Assembly: GCA_946886475.1 (NCBI GenBank)
Contig: CAMPIQ010000089.1
Coordinates: forward strand, 1-15,018
Source of the DNA: an uncultured Chitinophagales bacterium
GTDB lineage: Bacteria > Bacteroidota > Bacteroidia > Chitinophagales > Chitinophagaceae
Direction of reading: 5' to 3'
Length of the DNA stretch: 15,018 bases
Every line of letters starts with the position of its first letter. Position 1 is the first letter of the stretch. The position numbers and the translations under genes are program-made. Below are positions 1 through 6,327 of the stretch, piece by piece. The notes beneath the pieces were generated by a model. That model made no database searches. It saw nothing but the letters and a program-made list of their open reading frames with translations, and had not been told where the DNA came from.

Positions 1-167
1 ACCGTGGGATAAATAATGTATCATCGATCTGATAATGGTTTCAACCATTTACAAAAACGGAAAATATATAAATTAAGAAATGGTTGGGCCCCCATTGTAA
101 AAAAGGAGAACATTGATCAGGATAACCCCGGTTTCACCGTGGAATAAAAATGCATCACCGGCCTGAT
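1..167. repeat. Two-copy degenerate direct repeat, offset 135 bp
   Basis: Copy 1 is at 1-33 and copy 2 at 136-167. They share ACCGTGG, then ATAAA, AATG, ATCA and CTGAT in the same order, with five substitutions and one single-base gap. The divergence shows that this is not a recent duplication. The function is unknown. Confidence 0.55.
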
Positions 168-194
168 GGTGCCATCATCACATCATGAATCATT

Positions 195-230
195 GGAATC
201 AAAACAGGCATATCATCTGTAAATGATTCC
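195..230 (-). terminator. Possible 3' hairpin after the histidine kinase gene
   Basis: GGAATCA at 195-201 pairs with TGATTCC at 224-230. After a 2x2 internal loop, ACAG at 204-207 pairs with CTGT at 217-220. The hairpin sits 14 bp beyond the stop codon of the minus-strand kinase gene. No T-tract follows it in that direction, so it may stabilise the 3' end rather than act as an intrinsic terminator. Confidence 0.35.
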
Positions 231-244
231 CTGTAGATTGAAAT

Positions 245-1291
245 TTATCCTTTCTTCCCATCCAATGTAAACCCAATAGATGTTCCGATATTTTCTTTGC
301 TTCTCGCATGAATGGTATGGTTATGTGCCTCTATGATGTGTTTGCAAATGGCCAGGCCAAGACCACTGCCCGTGCGTTCCCGCCCTCTTCCTTCTTCTGT
401 TCTGAAAAACCTTTCAAAAACACGGTCCAGGTATTTTTCGTTAATGCCCATGCCGTCGTCGCTTATCTCGATAAGGATATTTTTTTCATCCGTATTATAC
501 ATGCTGGCTACAGAGGCACCTCCGAATTTTCCATATTTGATGGAGTTATCTACCAGATTAATGAGCACCTGCCTGATTTTTTCTTTATCAGCATACACAA
601 CAAGTGGTTGTTCGCAGCCCTTTTTTATGGAGAAGGAAATATTTTTTTGCTCGGCCTTCCAGGAAAGATTTTCAAAAACCTCTTTCACCAGGTCCTGGAT
701 CACAAAACTCTGTCTCAATAATTTAAGTTCTCCTCTTTCCAGTTTCGAGATCTCATCCAGGTCATTAATTAAACTTACAAGTCTTTCAACATTCCTTGCC
801 GTCTTTTCTAAGAATTTTTTATTGATATCAGGATCCTCCATTGCACCCTGTAACAGGGTGTCAACATATCCCTGAATGGTAAACACCGGTGTTTTAAATT
901 CATGTGAAAGGTTTTGAAGGAATTCTTTCCGGAAAGTTTCATTTTGTTTGAGTATTTCAATCTCGCGGCTTCTTTGATCTGCCCATGCTTCCACATCTTT
1001 CCTTACATCATCCATGCTTTTTCGGGGAAGGATGTATTTATAATACATCTCCTCTTTTTTACTTGCCTTGGTCTGGTGAATGAATTTGTAAATAAGCTTG
1101 ATCTTCCTGTAAATAAAATTTTCAATGATGGAATATAAAAGCAGGTAGCTTCCCGGAAAGATCAATCCGAATGCAACCAGTGCGATCTTCCAGTTCTCCA
1201 GATACAATATCCCAAGACTGATTATGAAGGATAACAACAGCGCCGTAAAGGCTGAAAGTTTTTTTGGTGAAAGATTTTTTGTTTGAAACAT
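245..1291 (-). CDS. PhoR-like membrane sensor histidine kinase
   Basis: This is an inner-membrane sensor kinase that should autophosphorylate on His and pass the phosphate to the response regulator encoded just upstream. Of 348 residues, two membrane helices lie at about 13-31 and 36-56 with almost no loop between them, so there is no periplasmic sensor domain. A linker of about 60 residues follows, without a clear HAMP domain. The H-box SHEFKTP has its phospho-acceptor at H130. The catalytic domain has an N-box (INLVDNSIKYG, about 244-254), a G1 box (DDGMGI, 278-283), an F-box (FERFFR, 292-297) and a G2 box (GSGLGLAI, 308-315), so it looks active. The ATG start is the only good one ahead of the membrane helices. 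The architecture matches PhoR-type kinases of Bacteroidota, but whether phosphate is the signal cannot be seen. It lies 115 bp behind the regulator on the same strand, probably in one transcript. Confidence 0.93.
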   Translation of the reverse strand: MFQTKNLSPKKLSAFTALLLSFIISLGILYLENWKIALVAFGLIFPGSYLLLYSIIENFIYRKIKLIYKFIHQTKASKKEEMYYKYILPRKSMDDVRKDVEAWADQRSREIEILKQNETFRKEFLQNLSHEFKTPVFTIQGYVDTLLQGAMEDPDINKKFLEKTARNVERLVSLINDLDEISKLERGELKLLRQSFVIQDLVKEVFENLSWKAEQKNISFSIKKGCEQPLVVYADKEKIRQVLINLVDNSIKYGKFGGASVASMYNTDEKNILIEISDDGMGINEKYLDRVFERFFRTEEGRGRERTGSGLGLAICKHIIEAHNHTIHARSKENIGTSIGFTLDGKKG

Positions 1292-1298
1292 GGGAGGA

Positions 1299-1408
1299 AG
1301 CTATTGGCTTTTAGCCATGAGCTATGAGCCGCTCGTTTTAATTATAACTGGTTTTTAAATATCTGATTAAATGCATGTCCTCAGCTCGCAGCTCACAGCT
1401 GGCAGCTC
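1299..1408. repeat. Phrase-like imperfect inverted repeat between regulator and kinase genes
   Basis: The gap between the two genes holds low-complexity AGCT-rich phrases. At 1299-1335 there are reiterated AGCC/GAGC words (AGCCATGAGCTATGAGCC). At 1381-1408 there are reiterated CAGCTC words (CAGCTCGCAGCTCACAGCTG). They face each other as imperfect inverted copies around an AT-rich centre (GCTCATAGCT against GCTCACAGCT). The part at 1299-1318 matches, in reverse complement, 17 of 20 bases of the atpB-atpE gap at 9376-9395. Confidence 0.6.
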
Positions 1409-2081
1409 ACAACTCAAACTTATACCCTACCCCTTTCACAGTAGTAATACAATCCAGTCCCAGCTTTTGCCTGATCTTACGGATGTGTACATCGATGGTT
1501 CTGTCGCCTACTATCACATCATTTCCCCAAACCCTGCTCAGGATCTCATTGCGCAGGAACACACGGCCCGGTTTGGATGCAAGTAAGTAAAGCAATTCAA
1601 ATTCTTTTTTTGCCAGCACTATTTCCTTTCCATTATGCTTGATTATAAATCTTTCAGGATCTATCACCAGGTCGTTGAAGGTGATAATATGACTTGCAGG
1701 CTTCACTCTTCTGAACAGGGCATTCACCCTGCTTACAAACACACCCGGACTCAGGGGCTTACTTACATAATCATCGGCTCCTGTACTGAATCCTTTCAAT
1801 TGCGTGGCCTCATCATTCAATGCCGTTAAAAACATGATAAGGGTTTCCTGGAAAGTGGACTGTGCCCTTAAAAGTTCGCACACTTCCATGCCATTTTTTT
1901 TGGGCATCATCATATCAAGGATAATAAGGTCCGGGCTATGCTGCTTTGCTTTGTCCAGCGCTTCATCTCCATTTTTGGCAGTGATCACCTTGTATCCTTC
2001 TTTTTCAAGGTTGTATTTTAGAATTTCCAGAATATCCGGTTCATCATCGGCAATTAATACCTTTCTGGTCCTTACGTCCAT
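1407..2081 (-). CDS. OmpR/PhoB-class response regulator
   Basis: This cytoplasmic DNA-binding regulator is the likely partner of the kinase that follows it. From the ATG at 2081 it has 224 residues. The receiver domain (about 5-120) carries the acidic pair D12/D13, phospho-acceptor D56 in ILDMMMP, T86 and K108 of the SKP motif. A winged-helix DNA-binding domain (about 133-224) ends in the family hallmark VKGVGYKFEL. An in-frame TTG at 2090 would add three residues, but a complete promoter (TTG, 20 bp, TAGGTTTG) ends only 6 bp before the ATG, so ATG 2081 is the better start and the transcript is probably leaderless or nearly so. The class and the kinase architecture resemble PhoB/PhoR. TTAA-core repeats at 11-bp spacing upstream suggest autoregulation. 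The physiological signal is not evident. Confidence 0.94.
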   Translation of the reverse strand: MDVRTRKVLIADDEPDILEILKYNLEKEGYKVITAKNGDEALDKAKQHSPDLIILDMMMPKKNGMEVCELLRAQSTFQETLIMFLTALNDEATQLKGFSTGADDYVSKPLSPGVFVSRVNALFRRVKPASHIITFNDLVIDPERFIIKHNGKEIVLAKKEFELLYLLASKPGRVFLRNEILSRVWGNDVIVGDRTIDVHIRKIRQKLGLDCITTVKGVGYKFEL

Positions 2082-2087
2082 AGGGAG

Positions 2088-2118
2088 CAAACCTACAGTA
2101 AATGGAAGAATTCCTCAA
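2088..2118 (-). promoter_or_regulatory. Promoter of the two-component operon
   Basis: On the minus strand, TTG (plus positions 2116-2118), a 20-bp spacer and TAGGTTTG (plus positions 2088-2095) match the Bacteroidota housekeeping promoter pattern (-33 TTG, -7 TAnnTTTG). Transcription should begin within a few bases of the regulator's ATG at 2081, implying a leaderless mRNA. Confidence 0.65.
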
Positions 2119-2143
2119 TCAGGGCCTGGTGTCAGAGCTGAAG

Positions 2144-2161
2144 ACTTAATGAAAACTTAAC
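2144..2161. promoter_or_regulatory. Candidate regulator box, 7-4-7 direct repeat
   Basis: ACTTAAT, 4 bp, ACTTAAC is a direct repeat with 11-bp periodicity, the geometry typical of PhoB/OmpR-family binding sites. It lies upstream of the -33 element of the regulator promoter, a suitable place for activation or autoregulation. Binding by the adjacent regulator is an inference. Confidence 0.4.
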
Positions 2162-2260
2162 CCTTACACGTTTTTAAGGGCTTGTTTGCAGCCTGTTTGG
2201 TTTGTTTTCTGTCTTTTCTGAGTTAATTTAACTTCACGCCTTAACGAAGGGTTAAGTCTT
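2152..2260. repeat. Inverted repeat framing the divergent promoter region
   Basis: ACTTAACCCTT at 2155-2165 is the exact reverse complement of AAGGGTTAAGT at 2247-2257. Extended to 15 bp the arms differ at one base. In addition, AAGACTTAA at 2141-2149 is the reverse complement of 2252-2260. The arms are 81 bp apart, so looping by a bound dimer is more plausible than an RNA hairpin. Confidence 0.6.
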
Positions 2261-2275
2261 CGGGTATTAAATTTG
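2240..2275 (+). promoter_or_regulatory. Promoter and candidate activator box of the exported protein gene
   Basis: TAAATTTG at 2268-2275 matches the TAnnTTTG -7 box. No TTG is present 20 bp upstream; that place is occupied by CTTAACG, 4 bp, GTTAAGT (2240-2257), two TTAA cores 11 bp apart. A weak -33 element overlapped by a regulator box is what an activator-dependent promoter looks like. The predicted start of transcription falls at or just after the ATG at 2280. Confidence 0.45.
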
Positions 2276-2279
2276 TATT

Positions 2280-4469
2280 ATGTGGCGAATGCGTCTAACC
2301 TTACGATTACTATTGAAGAGCCTGCTTTTAATTGTTGGAGTCCAGTCTTTTGCCCAGACTACCAATTGTAAGCCTCCCATCGGGCGTGTATTATGGCATG
2401 ACCGGATTGACCGGGAACAAAAGAATGTTATGAAAGCCTTTCAGGGGGGCAATAACGACGATGTGAATTATTATGTTCGCCAGGCCGTTACCAAAAAAGT
2501 AGACCTGCTACAGTGTGAAATAGAAACGGATAGCCTGTTGGGTGACCAAAAGAAAAAGGGTTATCTGCTTGGTGTAGAAAAAATCCTGAAAAATTTCATG
2601 AATCTGTACAGAGGAAGGCAATTCAACGCTTCTCATTTTCCTTCCGCGCTTGATGCATTCCGGCTGGCAATGATCAGGGATATCAATAATCAGAATTTTG
2701 AACCCGTACTTGAAACAACGCCTTACGATGTTCACTGGCTTGTGCTGCTTAGTGATGCATTTTATAATAATGCCGGATACAGAGGTTCAAAAAACACTCT
2801 GCTTTTAAAATATTGTGTACTGCATCCCGAACAGATATTTACTAAACTGAAAGAGAATCCCGATGTGCCATTCAGGGATAGTCTGATAAGGATTGCTGCA
2901 TATAAGTTTCCTAAACGTCTTTATGATTATGCTTCCGCCGATAACAGGCTGGGATATGCCATAAGGGGAATTGACGATCCTTTTATTAAAGCCATTTCAC
3001 GGATGGCAAAAAGCGGTGGCAGCGGCCAGTTATATTTTCCATTCCTTGACAATATAATTACCGGCCAGCAAAAATTTGAAGATATTGATGCTGTAAAAAC
3101 AGACGATGCACTCTATTATAAATTGCTGGTTAAAACTAAAATGGATTATGTAAAGCGCGCACTGGATGGAGAAAAGATCGTGAGTATGGGCGTGCTGGAC
3201 ACGATGTTGCAGGTAAAGGCTATTTCTCATTTTATAAAAACCATCAATGAACTGCATAATGAACAGGATCCGGTAAGGTTCAGGATCCTCAATCAGTTGA
3301 CTGCCCAGGAACTCTATTACCTAGCCATTGCGGGAGAAAGAGACATGTATACTTCCAGTTATGTGAATGGTATTTTTCCGCAAATGATGCAGAAGTCGGG
3401 TAACCGTGGCGATTCACTGCTCATGATGGTAAGCTTTGACAGGTTTAAGAAATTTATCCGGATCGCTGCAGGCTACAATACACTTAGCGATTTCCTGGCC
3501 ACCTTCCCCGACAAGGAAAGGGCGCAGACCCTTATGACCGCTTTTGTAAATGGTTTGGAAAAATCATCAGGACTTGAAGATGGGGTGGATGTGGCTGACT
3601 CTTATGCCAGTATTGCCGAAAGTATCAGGCCCATAGCAGATGACATGCTGGTGAATGTAAAAGCCAATTACGATCGTAATGTAAAGGAGAATAATAAAAG
3701 GGGCATGGTGATCTATAACCTGCTTTACAGGTTGTTCCTTTCCGCTGACAGCAGCAATCATGTTGACCTTTCAAAAGAATTTGGTATTCCCCCTGTATAT
3801 CATGTTGAATACAATTCTTTATTGAATGATGTTACCGGCAATGTAGTAATGCAGGTGTTTTTTTATGGAGACAAGGATGGTAAAATGAACTGGAATGGTT
3901 TTGTTCCCCAGTTCAATAATTCAAACTGGAAAAAAGTAGAGGATAATAAATACTGGGTTGCTTACGCTTCGGCCAAAGGAAAGCCGGTTACTATTTATGC
4001 AAACAGGTGGCTGCCCGAGGAAACCGGCGAGCTGGAAAAAGGCCAGGCAGCATTGAATGAATACCTCGCAGAAAAAAATATTGAACCAACCATTGTAGTT
4101 CACCGGGGACATAGTTATTATGTTCCCTACACTATTGAACAGATCAAGCCATCGGCAAAGATCGTATTACTGGGTTCATGTGGCGGATATAACCTCATTC
4201 ATGATGTATTGAGCCGTGCTTCAGATGCCCACATCATAGCTTCAAAGCAAACCGGTAAGCTGGATATCAACCAGCCCTTCATCAATATCATGAATGAGAA
4301 ACTTCGTAATGGCCAGAACATTGACTGGATACCATTCTGGCAGGAGTTTAAAGGAGAAGCCGGCAAGGTGCCGGGTTTTGATGATTATGTACCTCCTTAT
4401 AAAAATCTTGGTGCACTCTTCATAAAAGCCTACAACAGTTCTATGGGTGGTGAGGGCAATTTCTTATAG
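2280..4469 (+). CDS. Exported protein with putative caspase-like (clan CD) C-terminal domain
   Basis: I do not recognise this 729-residue protein as a named family. A signal peptide with a hydrophobic core and a likely cut after FAQ (about residue 26) sends it to the periplasm or beyond. There is no T9SS sorting domain at the C-terminus. Residues 30-500 look mostly alpha-helical. From about 505 the pattern changes to alternating strands and helices: a strand at MQVFFYG (524-530), a strand ending in VVHRGH (H608, H611), then KIVLLGSCGG (C634). A His-Gly-His turn followed by a strand and a Cys is the hallmark order of clan CD cysteine peptidases (caspase, separase, CHAT, gingipain). The His-Cys distance of 23 or 26 residues is close to that of separases. 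Peptidase activity is therefore an inference. ATG 2280 lies only 4 bp after the -7 box; ATG 2289 gives an equally good signal peptide and may be the true start. The ABC exporter gene follows after 28 bp. Confidence 0.75.
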   Translation: MWRMRLTLRLLLKSLLLIVGVQSFAQTTNCKPPIGRVLWHDRIDREQKNVMKAFQGGNNDDVNYYVRQAVTKKVDLLQCEIETDSLLGDQKKKGYLLGVEKILKNFMNLYRGRQFNASHFPSALDAFRLAMIRDINNQNFEPVLETTPYDVHWLVLLSDAFYNNAGYRGSKNTLLLKYCVLHPEQIFTKLKENPDVPFRDSLIRIAAYKFPKRLYDYASADNRLGYAIRGIDDPFIKAISRMAKSGGSGQLYFPFLDNIITGQQKFEDIDAVKTDDALYYKLLVKTKMDYVKRALDGEKIVSMGVLDTMLQVKAISHFIKTINELHNEQDPVRFRILNQLTAQELYYLAIAGERDMYTSSYVNGIFPQMMQKSGNRGDSLLMMVSFDRFKKFIRIAAGYNTLSDFLATFPDKERAQTLMTAFVNGLEKSSGLEDGVDVADSYASIAESIRPIADDMLVNVKANYDRNVKENNKRGMVIYNLLYRLFLSADSSNHVDLSKEFGIPPVYHVEYNSLLNDVTGNVVMQVFFYGDKDGKMNWNGFVPQFNNSNWKKVEDNKYWVAYASAKGKPVTIYANRWLPEETGELEKGQAALNEYLAEKNIEPTIVVHRGHSYYVPYTIEQIKPSAKIVLLGSCGGYNLIHDVLSRASDAHIIASKQTGKLDINQPFINIMNEKLRNGQNIDWIPFWQEFKGEAGKVPGFDDYVPPYKNLGALFIKAYNSSMGGEGNFL

Positions 4470-4474
4470 ACATC

Positions 4475-4482
4475 TAAATTTG
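4475..4482 (+). promoter_or_regulatory. Candidate -7 box before the ABC exporter gene
   Basis: TAAATTTG is a full match to TAnnTTTG and lies 15 bp before the TTG start of the exporter gene, just after the stop codon of the upstream gene. No clear TTG sits 20 bp upstream, so this may be a weak internal promoter that adds to read-through from upstream. Confidence 0.4.
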
Positions 4483-4497
4483 AGTAAAGATTGAAAA

Positions 4498-6273
4498 TTG
4501 AGTAGTTCAGACCGAAAGAAAAGTTTTTTTGACGTATCGCTTTTAAAAAGGGTTTTACAGTTTACCAAACCATACCGGCGCAGGTTCATCTGGTCTATTA
4601 TTCTTGCAATTGTACTGGCAGGTTTTACTCCGGTAAGACCCATGCTCATACAGCTTACCGTAAACAAATACATCACAGGAAAAAATCTTGACTGGCTGGT
4701 TTATATTACCATCATCCAGATCGCTTTTCTAATGCTGGAAACCGGCCTGAGGTTTTATTTCTCTTACATCACGGCCTGGCTGGGGCAATCTGTTGTAAAA
4801 GACCTCAGGGTGAAGGTTTTTGGTAAAGTGCTCCATCTTAATTTAAGACAATTTGATAAAACGCCCATTGGTACGCTTACCACAAGAACCATTGATGATA
4901 TAGAAAGAGTGAATGATATTTTCGCTGATGGCCTGATACCGATCATTGCCGATCTGCTTTCTATATTCTGTGTATTGGGTGTGATGTTTTATATCGACTG
5001 GCAGCTTACCCTGGTTTGTCTGATCCCATTTCCCATCATTATTGTAGCCACTTATTATTTTAAGGAAAGTGTGAACAGGTCATTTCACCGGGTAAGAAAT
5101 GCGGTGGCCCGGCTGAATGCATTTGTGCAGGAACATATTACGGGAATGACTATTGTACAGGCTTTTGCGGCTGAAAAAAGAGAAACGGTAAAATTCCGGG
5201 ATATCAATAAAGAACACCGAAACGCAAACATCAATGCCATATTTGCCTACTCTGTTTTTTTCCCGATAGTGGAGATAGTCCTGGCTTTAGCTATGGGACT
5301 TGTAGTTTGGTGGACCGCTAAAGAAGCGCTGGCCCTGGATGTTAGCCAGTATGGAAAAGTGTTATCATTTATACTTTTCCTTCAACTGCTTTTCAGGCCA
5401 TTGAGAGTGATAGCAGATAAATTCAATGTGCTGCAGATGGGAATGATAGCCAGTGAAAGGGTTTTTAAAGTGTTGGACAATCAAGATTTTCCAGAACAAA
5501 AAGGGAAGCATGCTCCAACAGTAATAGCAGGTAAAATAGAATTTAATAAGGTTTGGTTTGGATATGATGAAGAACATCCCGTGTTGAGGGATATCAGTTT
5601 TTCCGTTCAAAAGGGACAGACACTGGCAATTGTGGGCCATACGGGCAGTGGCAAAACCACCATTATCAGTCTGCTCAACCGGCTCTATGAAATCAATAAA
5701 GGGCAGATCAAACTAGACGATGTACCGATAGCTGAATGGGAACTGGAAGCGCTGAGAAAAAATATCGGGGTTGTTTTGCAGGATGTTTTTCTTTTTTCAG
5801 GTTCCGTTATGGATAACATTACGCTTCGAAATGAGAATATGCCAAAAGAAAGAGTTTATGAAGCGGCAAAACTCATTGGAATGCATGATTTCATAATGCA
5901 GCTACCCAATGGTTATGATTATAATGTAATGGAAAGAGGTGCCACACTTTCTGTTGGACAAAGACAGTTATTATCATTCATCAGGGCTTTATTATTCAAT
6001 CCATCCGTATTGATTCTTGATGAGGCCACATCTTCTGTTGATACGGAAAGTGAACAAATGATTGAAAAAGCCATTAATACGCTTATATCCGGACGCACCT
6101 CAATAGTTATAGCCCACAGGCTTTCCACTATCCAAAGAGCGGATAAGATCATTGTTATGGATAAGGGTGAGATCAGGGAAATGGGTAATCATAAGGAGCT
6201 TTTGCATAAGGGTGGTTTTTACAGCAAATTGTATGAAATGCAGTTTGAAAAAAAGTTGATCGCAATAGAATGA
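4498..6273 (+). CDS. ABC exporter, fused membrane and ATPase domains (MdlB/MsbA type)
   Basis: This is an inner-membrane ATP-driven exporter half-transporter of 591 residues, the usual length. The membrane domain (about 25-315) has six predicted helices. The ATPase domain has Walker A GHTGSGKTT (380-388), Q-loop Q428, signature LSVGQ (484-488), Walker B VLILDEA (504-510, catalytic E509), D-loop SSVD (512-515) and switch H540, so it should hydrolyse ATP. The signature has V where most have G, a variant I associate with MdlB-like exporters. Translation must start at TTG 4498: the next in-frame ATG is at residue 49, inside the membrane domain. Only one half is encoded here, so it acts as a homodimer or pairs with a half encoded elsewhere. 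The substrate cannot be told; candidates are lipid, peptide or drug. It sits 28 bp after the exported-protein gene and 54 bp before the lipoprotein gene. Confidence 0.93.
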   Translation: MSSSDRKKSFFDVSLLKRVLQFTKPYRRRFIWSIILAIVLAGFTPVRPMLIQLTVNKYITGKNLDWLVYITIIQIAFLMLETGLRFYFSYITAWLGQSVVKDLRVKVFGKVLHLNLRQFDKTPIGTLTTRTIDDIERVNDIFADGLIPIIADLLSIFCVLGVMFYIDWQLTLVCLIPFPIIIVATYYFKESVNRSFHRVRNAVARLNAFVQEHITGMTIVQAFAAEKRETVKFRDINKEHRNANINAIFAYSVFFPIVEIVLALAMGLVVWWTAKEALALDVSQYGKVLSFILFLQLLFRPLRVIADKFNVLQMGMIASERVFKVLDNQDFPEQKGKHAPTVIAGKIEFNKVWFGYDEEHPVLRDISFSVQKGQTLAIVGHTGSGKTTIISLLNRLYEINKGQIKLDDVPIAEWELEALRKNIGVVLQDVFLFSGSVMDNITLRNENMPKERVYEAAKLIGMHDFIMQLPNGYDYNVMERGATLSVGQRQLLSFIRALLFNPSVLILDEATSSVDTESEQMIEKAINTLISGRTSIVIAHRLSTIQRADKIIVMDKGEIREMGNHKELLHKGGFYSKLYEMQFEKKLIAIE

Positions 6274-6327
6274 TTATCTTTCCCGTTAAATACTCAAACC
6301 TAATTTGTTGCAAAAACCTATCCTGTT

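Larger units (their letters stand above)
1..244. other. Gene-free stretch with degenerate repeat and palindromes
   Basis: I find no coding region here on either strand. Positions 1-33 and 136-167 form a degenerate direct repeat (about 27 of 33 positions agree by eye, one gap), both beginning ACCGTGG and ending CTGAT. Each copy is followed at once by a small palindrome: AATGGTT/AACCATT at 34-40/43-49, and TGATGG/CCATCA at about 164-177. The arm at 42-50 can also pair with 78-86 (CAACCATTT/AAATGGTTG). The stretch lies 3' of the histidine kinase gene and the first repeat copy abuts the window edge, so a longer array outside the window is possible. Confidence 0.6.

Noticed and set aside
312..875. 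Plus-strand reading frame of 187 codons
   Set aside because: It lies entirely opposite the histidine kinase gene, whose motifs are complete; the translation has no recognisable features.
2082..2090. TTG at 2090 as the start of the response regulator
   Set aside because: It overlaps the -7 box TAGGTTTG; ATG 2081 fits the promoter and gives a normal N-terminus (MDVRTRKVLIADDE).
5947..5961. LSVGQ signature as a sign of an inactive ABC protein
   Set aside because: The Ser, Gly and Gln are present and all other ATPase motifs are intact; this variant occurs in active exporters.
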